From Tubulanus polymorphus (taxonomy: Eukaryota > Nemertea > Palaeonemertea > Tubulaniformes > Tubulanidae): a stretch of 64,000 nucleotides of DNA. The notes under the pieces are model-generated. The model was not told where the DNA came from and made no database searches. It worked only from the letters and a program-made list of their open reading frames with translations. The position numbers were made by a program, and so were the translations under genes. The DNA lies in assembly GCF_964204645.1 (NCBI RefSeq), contig NC_134034.1:9729414-9793413 (forward strand), read 5' to 3'. Position 1 is the stretch's first letter. Every line of letters begins with the position of its first letter. Shown here in pieces: positions 21,879 through 29,450 of the stretch.

Positions 21879-23573
21879 AATAATAATTCATTTACTTGTA
21901 AAGCGCATTTCTATAAAACATAATCATTGCACTTCACATTATTAAAACAGATAAGACAGAAGCAGATTAAAACACTAATCAATTGTACAGATTTCTAAAA
22001 TAAAAAGCTTCTCTGGGACTACGTCGATATCACCATCATTTTACAAATACACAGTTCAGCTCAACGTTGAATTTTGATACATCAGATTCGGTATTTCTCA
22101 AAATCTGTTACTTTCCTGACACTAATTCCTCGATTCCTGCTGATGGTCTTTTGAATTACTTAGTTTTTACATTTCCCAACAGGAAAAAAATCACAAGGAG
22201 TGAAATTCAATGATTTTGCGATTATAAATCAATTTTCCAACAGGCAGGCGGTCATTTAACAATAGACGTACACAATGGAACAATTCACAAAATTTGGTTC
22301 GACACCATTTCAACGGTGATTCATAAACATGCTAGCGCTCAGCCATGCATGACTTATTTTTACATTTCAACATTACATTCTCAAGTAAACATCCAAGTCT
22401 ACCAACTTTACCCCTCCCCATTAATTGATTAAAATCACAGTTAATGAATTATATAGAGAATGCCATGCTCATATAATGAAGTCTGAGAAGTTTCCTTCAA
22501 GCTGATTATTTATTGAATCAGGAATGATGAAGATTCCTGAAGGTGACTATTCGGTTATAGTCGAAACGTCGATTCAATAAACCATTAGCTTATCGGAAAC
22601 TTTTCGGACTTCATCTTTCTCGTTTTATTAGTGTGGCGTCAAAACGGTATATATTGCAAGCAACATACTTTTCGGTACGCCCGATGATGGCTAATAGTAT
22701 TTGGCCGAAATATCGCTGAAAACATATACCATTTTACAGTTGTACTTGTAGGTATGAATGGGGTATACATGTGTATGGATGGAGTGTGTAGGCAACTGGG
22801 CCTTTCAGGTAATAAGTTTCTTTCAACTTCACCAGTCGTCTAGCGTCTTATTTCGCAATATTTCGTATAATTTATTCTTATTCGATTTCTAACCGAGATT
22901 TGCGGAACCGGGTCCGGCCGAACTGAGACCCGAACTGGATCGAGGACCGTTGAACCGGGCCCGGCCGAACTGAGACCCGAACTGGATCGAGAACTGTGGA
23001 ACCGCGTCCGGCCGAACTGAGACCCGAACTGGATCGAGGACCGTTGAACCGGGTCCGGCCGAACTGAGACCCGAACTGGATCGAGGACCATTGAACCGGC
23101 TCCGGCCGAACTGAGACCCGAACTGGATCGAGAACTGTGGAACCGGGTCCGGCCGAACTGAGACCCGAACTGGATCGAGGACCGTTGAACCGGGCCCGGC
23201 CGAACTGAGACCCGAACTGGATAGAGAACTGTGGAACCGGGTCCGGCCGAACTGAGACCCGAACTGGATCGAGGACCGTTGAACCGGGCCCGGCCGAACT
23301 GAGACCCTGAAATTTACCTTTGCAGCCTTCACAGCTGAGAGCGTTATAATGATAACCGGACGCACGGTCACCGCAGATCAAACACAAATCGACGTCGTCC
23401 TTCTTCTTTTTGTTGATGCTGTTCGAGTTTTCGCTGGTGTGCGACAGCGCGCCGGGCGTCGACGGCGCCGAGAAGTCGGTGAACACGTCCGTACACGACG
23501 GCGAATTGGCGCCGCCGTCGACGCCGTTACACAGCGGCGACATCACCGGTGATATCTGTTGCTGTACGATCAT
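15022..23573 (-). CDS. EcR: NR1H nuclear receptor (EcR/FXR-like), six coding exons
   Basis: Joined minus-strand exons 23573-23318, 19255-19115, 18921-18656, 16463-16308, 15603-15388 and 15257-15022 encode about 423 residues (one missing base in exon 5). Order: A/B region 1-63; DNA-binding domain from Cys64 with P-box EGCKG, first-finger cysteines 64/67/81/84 and second-finger cysteines 100/106/116/119; basic hinge ~134-160; ligand-binding domain from about 200, with the signature [14 protein letters not shown] at 260-273 and AF-2 [11 protein letters not shown] at the end. The DNA-binding domain ([33 protein letters not shown]) is that of NR1H receptors, ligand-dependent nuclear factors that usually pair with RXR. 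EcR, FXR and LXR are hard to separate here; EcR is the usual name for lophotrochozoan members. All introns are GT-AG with consistent phase. The ATG at 23573 follows an in-frame TGA in the same exon, so upstream exons would be non-coding. Confidence 0.9.
15388..15603 (-). CDS. EcR: NR1H receptor coding exon 5, frameshifted
   Basis: Starts after AATGTAG with [20 protein letters not shown], continues to about DGTPFRNC, then hits TAG at 15501-15499 in that frame. The +2 frame resumes at once with [20 protein letters not shown] and later [14 protein letters not shown] up to the donor TTTTCAG|GTAACT. Its length of 216 bases is one short of what the flanking phases demand (phase 0 in, phase 1 out), confirming a net loss of one base (or two gained) near 15500-15515. 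Both halves are clearly receptor sequence. It may be an assembly indel, an allele or a recent inactivating mutation. Confidence 0.9.
15680..16252 (+). repeat. 77 bp tandem array with a Pol III B-box-like block
   Basis: About seven units, spaced exactly 77 bases where measured (GGTTC at 15699, 15776, 15853). Each has GGCAGGGGTTTGTACTGTGA, CATCAGGTTCAAATCCCTG and GGGAGGATGTGTCTACTA. It lies in intron 4 of the receptor, starting about 55 bases past the exon 4 donor. It derives from the tRNA-like fragments at 1805 and 2025. A single S1 satellite monomer precedes it (15615-15670). Confidence 0.9.
16308..16463 (-). CDS. EcR: NR1H receptor coding exon 4 (LBD helix 3 region)
   Basis: 156 bases in phase 0 at both ends, after ATTTACAG and before AAG|GTATGA. 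It encodes 52 residues including [20 protein letters not shown], which corresponds to the LBD helix 3 segment, and [14 protein letters not shown], the F-x-x-L-x-x-x-D-Q-x-x-L-L-K signature of nuclear-receptor ligand-binding domains. Confidence 0.92.
16464..17216. other. Receptor intron 3, distal part
   Basis: Contains repeated CCCAATGACATCATCAAAT/CCCCTATGACATCATGA motifs at roughly 60-90 base spacing (16660-16945), also present at 10330-10500. No exon-like frame seen. Confidence 0.45.
17217..17665 (+). repeat. Long polypurine (GA-rich) tract
   Basis: About 440 bases with very few pyrimidines on the plus strand (GAGAGGGAGAG, GATGGATGGAGA blocks), so a polypyrimidine run in the receptor's sense direction. 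Long leucine/serine/proline-rich frames on the minus strand are compositional artefacts. Confidence 0.9.
17666..18180. other. Receptor intron 3, unique part
   Basis: No exon or repeat family recognised apart from a short AGC run near 18087-18100. Confidence 0.4.
18190..18642 (+). repeat. 18-20 bp tandem array, AATATGGCGTGAGGGGTGT type
   Basis: More than 20 variable units of TAATATGGCGTGAGGG(G)TG with occasional GGTTGAATATGGC variants. It reaches to within about 20 bases of the exon 3 donor at 18655. Minus-strand frames rich in HITP are artefacts of the period. Confidence 0.92.
18656..18921 (-). CDS. EcR: NR1H receptor coding exon 3 (hinge and start of LBD)
   Basis: 266 bases after ATTCGCAG. 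It completes Cys133 and gives [20 protein letters not shown], the conserved FXR/EcR post-DBD sequence, then a basic KKR nuclear-localisation-type patch, an acidic/serine linker, and [22 protein letters not shown], which fits helix 1 of the ligand-binding domain. The donor is CCA|GTAAGT, phase 0. The 18-20 bp G-rich array of the next intron begins within about 20 bases of the donor. Confidence 0.9.
19065..19110. repeat. (TA)n microsatellite at the exon 2 donor
   Basis: TA dinucleotides run to within a few bases of the GTAAGA donor of receptor exon 2 (sense strand: GTAAGATATATATACATAT). Confidence 0.9.
19115..19255 (-). CDS. EcR: NR1H receptor coding exon 2 (second zinc finger)
   Basis: 141 bases between TTCGCAG and the donor GAAT|GTAAGA. 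It encodes [15 protein letters not shown], the spacing C-x5-C-x9-C-x2-C of a second receptor zinc finger, and [13 protein letters not shown] of the C-terminal extension. The second-finger CQYC replaces the more usual CQEC. Phases join exactly to exons 1 and 3. A TA microsatellite starts only a few bases after the donor. Confidence 0.92.
19333..19627 (+). mobile_element. M4 MITE (piggyBac-like TTAA ends), copy 1
   Basis: About 287 bp flanked on both sides by TTAA, beginning CCCTTTCAATGCGTCTACAC and ending CAGCACTGAAAGGG, so the ends are inverted repeats starting CCC. TTAA targets and CCC termini are the hallmark of piggyBac-type transposition. It carries three inner palindromes of the CACCGCAGTGCGGTG type. 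It lies in receptor intron 1. Non-coding. Confidence 0.85.
19660..19866 (+). pseudogene. 5'-truncated LINE reverse-transcriptase C-terminus
   Basis: An open stretch of 68 codons before TAG includes [20 protein letters not shown] followed by [14 protein letters not shown]. The LP..R..-S-..-FKS.LKTHLF..AF pattern is the typical end of ORF2 in CR1/L2/Jockey-type LINEs, and AT-rich tail sequence with AATAAA follows to about 19930. It lies directly beside the M4 copy in receptor intron 1. No start or catalytic domain is present, so it is a dead 3' fragment. Confidence 0.7.
19930..20527. other. Receptor intron 1, AT-rich unique part
   Basis: A ~90 base segment with GAAATAAATTTAATTACAAAAT is loosely repeated at 19912 and 20041. 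No gene seen. Confidence 0.4.
20528..20821 (+). mobile_element. M4 MITE, copy 2
   Basis: TTAA-flanked, CCCTTTCAGTGCGTCTACAC to AGTCAGCACGGAAAGGG, same orientation as copy 1. Confidence 0.85.
20822..21545. other. Receptor intron 1, unique part
   Basis: Open frame 20828-21049 (+, 73 residues) directly after the MITE has no recognisable family. Nothing else stands out. Confidence 0.35.
21546..21594 (+). repeat. (AAT)n microsatellite
   Basis: Pure AAT/TAA triplets for about 48 bases. Confidence 0.92.
21826..21960 (-). mobile_element. Reversed SINE/LINE 3' end with (AAT)n tail
   Basis: AAT triplets (21829-21887) followed by TTCATTTACTTGTAAAGCGC and CATTGCACTTCACA. Similar (AAT)n plus GCGC-containing ends occur at 31455-31560 and 55715-55850, and in direct orientation at the end of the SINE at 55105-55370. 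Confidence 0.55.
21961..22530. other. Receptor intron 1, no gene seen
   Basis: The segment near 22330-22430 (CAGCCATGCATGAC, CTCAAGTAAACATCCAAG) is complementary to 21400-21650 in places, suggesting an old inverted duplication. Nothing coding. Confidence 0.35.
22534..22725 (+). repeat. Two stem-loop repeat copies
   Basis: Copy at 22534-22585 has CCTGAAGGTGACTATTCGGT, then TATAGTCGAAACGTCGATTC and AATAAA. Copy at 22680-22725 has GATGATGGCTAATAGTATTT, then GGCCGAAATATCG. Stem arms GACTAT/ATAGTC and GGCTAA/TTGGCC are complementary. Confidence 0.55.
22885..23308 (-). repeat. 47 bp tandem array in receptor intron 1
   Basis: About nine units of GGGTCTCAGTTCGGCCGG, then GCCCGGTTCAACGGTCCTC and GATCCAGTTC (sense strand); two alternating variants differ in the middle (TTGAACCG versus GTGGAACCG on plus). 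Three units equal 141 bases, so all three sense frames stay open. It begins about 12 bases after the exon 1 donor. Confidence 0.93.
23318..23573 (-). CDS. EcR: NR1H receptor coding exon 1 (A/B region and first zinc finger)
   Basis: Encodes residues 1-85 plus one base of codon 86. The exon itself appears to start at 23623 after TATTTTCAG, giving about 50 bases of 5' UTR with an in-frame TGA upstream of the ATG. The A/B region is Ser/Pro/Thr-rich ([20 protein letters not shown]) and short compared with arthropod EcR, followed by KKKKDD and the first zinc finger [21 protein letters not shown]. The donor is AAAG|GTAAAT, phase 1, inside the KGFFRR motif, a position shared by many nuclear-receptor genes. 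A 47 bp array begins about 12 bases beyond the donor. Confidence 0.9.
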
Positions 23574-23788
23574 CTTACCGGCGCCGCCTGGTGTCGTTGT
23601 ACCGAGTCATACCGCGCATCCCACTGAAAATATATGAAAAAATTTTTTGATTAGTTATTTGATTACGAGATACGTAAATCGCGGCTGGTTCACTTCCGGG
23701 CTGGCGTCGTAACCGATCCTTGTTTTTCAATCGTTTCCGGGAAAGTTGGGCCCGGTTGCGCAGGAATTACTTCAGTCCAAAAGTCGTC

Positions 23789-24087
23789 TTAACCCTTTCA
23801 GTGCGTCTACACCACAGTGCGGTATACGAAACAGTGATGGATTTTGCTAGTAGCCTACACCGCACTGCGGTGTATTGATTTAATTAGTAATTAGTAATTA
23901 TCTCTCTTGAAAGATGGCAGCACCTGTCGAACATAGTGAAATATTAGTAACTAACGATATACCGCACCGCGGTGTAGACGCACTAGTGCTATTCCCGTTA
24001 TTCAACACACTAGGGTGGAATTTTTCAGAATTTTCAAATTATCTTCAGCAATATAGGGTATTAATTAGCCAGCACTGAAAGGGTTAA
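23789..24087 (+). mobile_element. M4 MITE, copy 3
   Basis: TTAA-flanked, CCCTTTCAGTGCGTCTACAC to CAGCACTGAAAGGG. It lies just upstream (sense) of the first receptor coding exon. Confidence 0.87.
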
Positions 24088-24600
24088 ATCTTAAGACTAG
24101 TTTGAAGTTCTTTGATTAGCTAATAGAGCTTCGATGGTGTTAGACTGGTCTTAAATCTTAGCCATGACTGAACAAGTAGCCCTGAATATCTAAGACTAGT
24201 TTGTACTTAAGTCATGAATATGCAAGTTCCATGGTCATGGCTTAAATTTAAGACCAGTCTAAGCACATTTTAGTTCTATAACCAATCTAACAACTTTAAG
24301 CCGGGCGTAGGTCAGCCTTGCGACGGTTTGCGACTCATTGCAACTCACTGCAACTCTTGTCGCAACCGATCTGCGCGCTCTTGCGACTGGGAGTAACTAG
24401 TCGCACACAGTCGCTGACAATCGCGTCGCAACCGACTTACTCCCCAGTTGTAACACAACACGACGATCGCGTCGCGTCACAAGGTCGACTTACACCCGGC
24501 TTAAGACTAGTCAAAACTCATTTCAGTTCTAACACTAATCTTACAACTAAAGACCAAAGGTTTTAGACCACTTTTGGACTCAGGTCTTTATCGAAGAACC
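24088..24600. mobile_element. M2 MITE remnants interrupted by another element
   Basis: M2 sequence (TTAGACTGGTCTTAAATC, CCAATCTAACAACTT, AAGACTAGTCAAAACTCA) flanks a foreign 200 bp insert at 24298-24502; removing the insert restores the M2 order CAACTTAAGACTAGTC. Confidence 0.6.
24298..24502. mobile_element. Nested TTAA-targeted inverted-repeat element
   Basis: Ends GCCGGGCGTAGGTC and GACTTACACCCGGC are inverted repeats, and TTAA flanks both sides, within the M2 sequence CTTAAG. The interior is GC-rich with repeated GTCGCAAC/TTGCGAC blocks. Ends resemble those of M3 (GCCTAGCGTA), suggesting one superfamily. Non-coding. Confidence 0.7.
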
Positions 24601-25245
24601 TGGTCCATAAAGCATTGCCTGTAATACAGTTCAGATGTGTATGCAGCATACGCAATTGTCTAATGGGACTTTACAAACAAATGGGACAATAACTTTTGCC
24701 TGGATGAAAAAAGTTTAGAAATATTTTTAAATCTTAAAACTGTCGTGAAGTTGGTGAAGTTCGAAAGGATATCGGTTGCGGTCGTTCATTCATCAAACGA
24801 CAAATGTTCGATCAAACATTTCGCTACGCAGAAAATTGTTTTGTCAGATGCCATGTTTTTATCGACAACGACACGAGGCGTTTTTTTTTTTCGTTGTTGC
24901 CACTGGCAATAAGCCGTCAGCCAACAATCGATTTCGCGCGTTTCATCTCGCGTTTTAAAACAATCGCACTAAATCGCTCGCTGTCTGTAGAAACAAAAGT
25001 TATTCTTTAACTACTGATGAATTATGCAGCGGTTTTCAAAAAATTTGTTCGCGGATTACGAAGGTTTGACTATTGATGAAACATTCTGCATACGTGTTGT
25101 GAAGATAATAATACAAAATCCCGCAATAAAGACTAAAAACAGTGTGAAACGTTTAAGCTAAAATCAATTTAATGTTTCCACTATATTCTTACGCCCTAAT
25201 CGCAGAACAGTCACTTCTTTAAACTCTCTAATTAGGCACATAAAA
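24601..25245. other. No gene seen
   Basis: Unique sequence with overlapping short open frames at 24776-25010, none with recognisable features. Confidence 0.4.
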
Positions 25246-25247
25246 GG

Positions 25248-25530
25248 GTCGTTCACAGAACCAAAATAAGCTTTGGCTGGTTTCAAATTTCAGATTGGTT
25301 ACGGAACCAAATTGAGCTTAGATATGTCATGAAATCTGGACGAGCAAAAATTTTCTCAAGAACGTCGATTGTAAGGTATATGGAACATGTGAGATGAGTG
25401 TACAAGACCCAGGCAGCAAATCGACGCTTATACCCGAACACTATTGTTACGCATTTCGAAATAATCGTTCGAAAAAAAAACCAAATAACAAACGAAACTC
25501 GTTCGAAGCCGATATCCGACAAACAGCGAG
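25248..25530. repeat. 280 bp direct duplication, copy 1
   Basis: From CGTTCACAGAACCAAAATAAG to GATATCCGACAAACAGCGAG; nearly identical to 26697-26978. A 79-residue minus-strand frame is open in both copies but is hydrophobic without a family signature. Confidence 0.9.
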
Positions 25531-25544
25531 GGCTATATAATATT

Positions 25545-25885
25545 CAAGATGAGTATTAGAATATAGTCAAAACATCGAATAAACTACTAGCTCAATATTC
25601 AGAATGACTATTAGAATATAGTCAAAACATCGAATAAACTACTAACCCAATATTCAAGATGACTATTAGAATATAGTCAAAACATCGAATAACTACTAGT
25701 TCAATATTCAAAATGACTATAAGAATAAAGTCAAAACATCGAATAAACTACTAGCTCAATATTCAAGATGACTATTAGAATATAGTCAAAACATCGAATA
25801 AACTACTAGCTCAATATTCAAGATGACTATTAGAATATAGTCAAAACATCGAATAACTACTAGCTCAATATTCAAGATGACTATT
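25545..25885 (+). repeat. ~53 bp tandem array of the stem-loop repeat
   Basis: Seven units of TATTCAAGATGACTATTAGA, then ATATAGTCAAAACATCGAAT, then AAACTACTAGCTCAA. Each has a GACTATTAGAATATAGTC hairpin. One unit has ATAAAGTC and some lack one A. Confidence 0.92.
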
Positions 25886-26229
25886 AAGACAGAGTCGAAA
25901 CCTCAAAAATGAATCATTTTCCCCGGCAAACATTTTCAGACTCTTCACATTTCCCGCACGACGCAAAAAAAATCTCGAAAATTGCCGGTCTTTATTTCGA
26001 AATTCGAGGCAGGTTTCATTCAACGTCGTCTGCGGCTGTGTCAATACGAAACAGAGAACGTTTTCAAAAAAAAAACTCATTAACGACAGACGGATCGAGT
26101 GTTTAATTTAAACGACGACGACGAGGCACGGCTTGTCATATAGAACCATGTGATGTTCATACTTGCTGATATAGACGGTTCTTTACATCACCGAGTACTG
26201 GACTGATCAGAACCAGACCGAAAGAGGGG
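25886..26229. other. Between repeats, no gene seen
   Basis: Short open frames on both strands (25865-26106) with no recognisable domain. Confidence 0.4.
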
Positions 26230-26692
26230 CGCCATCGTAGTCATGAGTCAAGTCCAAAAATGAGCTTAGACTGGTTTAGATTGGCCAAAATGAGTTTAGA
26301 CTGGTCTTAAGTATTTAGATTGGCTATAGAACCAAAATGAGCTTAGACTGGTCTTAAGTTGTTAGATTGGCTATAGAACCAAAATGAGTTTAGACTGGTC
26401 TTAAGTTGTTAGATTGGCTATAGAACCAAAATGAGCTTAGACTGGTCTTAAGTTGTTAGATTGGCTATAGAACCAAAATGAGTTTAGACTGGTCTTAAGT
26501 TGTTAGATTGGCTATAGAACCAAAATGAGCATTGACTGGTCTTAAGTTGTTAGATTGGCTATAGAACCAAAATGAGCTTAGACTGGTCTTAAGTTGTTAG
26601 ATTGGCTATAGAACCAAAATGAGTTTAGACTGGTCTTAAGTTGTTAGATTGGCTATAGAACCAAAATGAGTTTAGACTGGCCTCAAGTTGTC
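26230..26692 (-). repeat. M2-derived 47 bp tandem array (1)
   Basis: About nine units of ATGAGCTTAGACTGGTCTTA, then AGTTGTTAGATTGGCTATAG and AACCAAA. Starts with a partial MITE end, GTCATGAGTCAAGTCC. Confidence 0.92.
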
Positions 26693-26696
26693 AAAT

Positions 26697-26978
26697 TCGT
26701 TCACAGAACCACAATAAGCTTTGGCTGGTTTCAAATTTCAGATTGGTTACAGAACATAATTGAGCTTAGATATGTCATGAAATCTGGACGAGCAAAAATT
26801 TTCTCAAGAACCTCGATTGTAAGGTATATTGAACATGTGAGATGAGTGTACAAGACCCAGGCAGCAAATCGACACTTATACCCGAACGCTATTGTTACGC
26901 ATTTCGAAATAATCGTTCGAAAAAAAAACCAAATAACAAACGAAACTCGTTCGAAGCCGATATCCGACAAACAGCGAG
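26697..26978. repeat. 280 bp direct duplication, copy 2
   Basis: Matches 25248-25530 with a few substitutions. Beyond its end the two loci differ completely. Confidence 0.9.
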
Positions 26979-28500
26979 AATTTTCAAAAGGTTTTTACGT
27001 CGAAAACGTAAACGATATTTAGAGCGTTTTCAACGATTTCGCATTTAAAAATAGGCTCGTTTATCCAGTAAAACTTTATTCAAAATGGATGACAGCCATG
27101 TGTTTGAAGTGCTCGTTGCTTAGCGTTATCGTGTATTTGTCGGTTATAGTTTCGTATGCTGGTAACAGCGCTGACGACTTAAATGGTTGTTGAACTCGCC
27201 GCGATGTATCTATGCCAAGTAGCTTTACAACGACGTGTTGCGCGTTAAGAGACAAGCGAGATCGCGTCGACAAATATCGCGATGTCGTTTACGCGAAGTC
27301 GATGTGGCGCCTCGGACGACATAAGTATGTTTTTCGTAATATGGATTTGCGTATATAGAAACGCGGAATAAGGTTTCGACGGATCCTGCTGTTATTACCG
27401 AGGCTACAGTCCTTGGGAGCCAAAATTCGGAGAAGTTTCTAGGTATACCAGAGGCCCAACGGGCACTATGGCCAGCCTGTCAGCTTTTCATAAAATGGAA
27501 AATGATGATGCATTTTGTGGGTTAAATTTGTCAAAATACACTCCCAGCTCAGAGTCAATACCTAATAATTTACACAATACAATCTTAGAATATAAAAGTA
27601 GCACAGACAGCGACTGGATCTGGCAGCAACAAATACCTCGGATAAATTTTTTCCCTAGGTCTTATTGATTTTAATGCGGAATAGAATTGAATTTTCTGAA
27701 ATTTGCTCAATAAAACAAAATTGAATTGGATTTGATGTTTTTATTCGTTCAATAAAGTAAAATTGAAATGGATTTAATTTTACAATTCATTCATTCTTCA
27801 TTGAATCACGTATTGATAAAGAAACACACGTTATCCTAATTCCCAGAATTTTCCAGAATTTTGGGGAAATTAGTCGAATTCCTAGAGTTTTCTAGAATGA
27901 ATCGGTGATATTTCTAGGTATAAAATGTTACAATATTCATTCATCCGCCATTGAATCCTGAACTGATAAAGAAACGCGTGGTCAATAACGTTATCCGAAA
28001 TTCCCAGAGTTTTCCAAATTTGCGGTGAAATTCATCAAATTCCCCGAGTCTTCGATTTTTTTTGGAGATTTTTCTGATACCCCGACTTTTCCAGATTTTC
28101 GAGGTGCGCGGGCACTCAGTCAAGACTCACTCCTGCCCGCCTATCGACAGACCGATATACAAACATGCGATTGATGAATTAACATATAAAAAATACAAAA
28201 TTTCAATCGCTATTTATACAGCTGTATTTGGACGGTATTGAAACTATTCACTGACACGAGGCGCCTACGTTGACTGATTGACGAGGCGCCCACGTTGACA
28301 GCATCGGCGGAAAAAACACGTCTTTAAATACGTTTCATTCCACGTGTTTCGTCCTCCGAATTCGATTTAAAAAAGTACGTTTCGATCAATTTCAGGATTT
28401 CGCTAAAACAAATCAGTTCACTGACCCTAGCGATGGTTTTAACTTCGAATTGTTCGTCTACATCAAACACTGACGAATTGCCTAGACGTTGCTAAGGTTA
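26979..28500. other. No gene supported; AT-rich with a weak duplication
   Basis: A diverged ~120 bp direct duplication (27790-27880 and 27940-28030) shares TTGATAAAGAAACAC/CTGATAAAGAAACGC and TTCCCAGA.TTTTCCA. Repeated AATTGAATTG/CAATAAA motifs at 27680-27760 look like a LINE tail. The frame 27468-27668 ends just before it but is not recognisable. Confidence 0.35.
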
Positions 28501-28509
28501 AGGAACAAT

Positions 28510-28810
28510 GTAATAACTGAAGACCGGTCTAAGACCAATCTAGTTCTGTAGCCGATCTAACGAATTAGGACCAGTCCAGGCTCATTTTGGTTCTATTACC
28601 AAATCAAACAACATACGACCAGTCTAAACTCATTTTGGTTCTATAGCCAATCTAACAACTTAAGACCAGTGTAAACTCATTTTGGTTCTATGACCAATCT
28701 AACAACTTAAGACCAGGATAAACTCATTTTGGTTCTATAACCAATCTAACCACTTTAGACCAGGATAAGCTTATCGTGGTTCTATAACCAATTTTTAGAC
28801 AGGCCTCATT
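28510..28810 (+). repeat. M2-derived 47 bp tandem array (2)
   Basis: Five to six units with CCAATCTAACAACTTAAGAC and TCATTTTGGTTCTATAG, more diverged than the neighbouring large array. Confidence 0.85.
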
Positions 28811-29450
28811 TTATCTTTGTAGTAATAATTGCCTAACATGTCCAATCGATGCTGGACGAACTGAAATGATGAATGATATATTCTCGCCAGGCACGTCATC
28901 TGGTGATATGGTTTAAGTGCCGAGGGGGGGGGGGGTGCGGTCGTAAGAGTACACTTCGTCGTTGTCGTTGTTAGGAAACATTAAAAAACAAAACAATGCA
29001 GCTCTTTTCAATAGCGCCGGTTCAATATCGACGCAATTGACACATTTTTTGTAGACTGGAAATATCGATTCAAACCGTGACAAATGAATCAAATATACTA
29101 TATACCGCAGCGTCTACCGTCTGTCAAACAGTACAGAATCAATAAAACTGAACTCATCCCGTCCTAAAACCGGGCGACCGTCTGTAAAAGTCTTCAGGCC
29201 TTGGTTTTTATCTTTTCGATAATGCGCGTCGCAGAAAATTGCTCGCCTATCGCTACCGTCTTCGCCGTAACGACTTGACCAATAACCGCTACACCGATCA
29301 ATCAGTGAACGTCGCTTAGAAATTGTTTGCTAGTTCTTTCGCTTAGATGATTACAACGCCGCCGCCGTAAGAAACGTAATCAATCGACCACGCGCTAATC
29401 TAAACACACGAGCAACCTACGAGTGACAACATCGGTCTGTGAACAGTCTC
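28811..29450. other. No gene seen
   Basis: Contains a poly(G) run (about 28923-28933). Mixed unique sequence otherwise. Confidence 0.4.

Noticed and set aside
25283-25522. Paired 79-residue minus-strand frames at 25283 and 26731
   Set aside because: Conserved only because the 280 bp DNA is a recent duplication; no domain or splice evidence.
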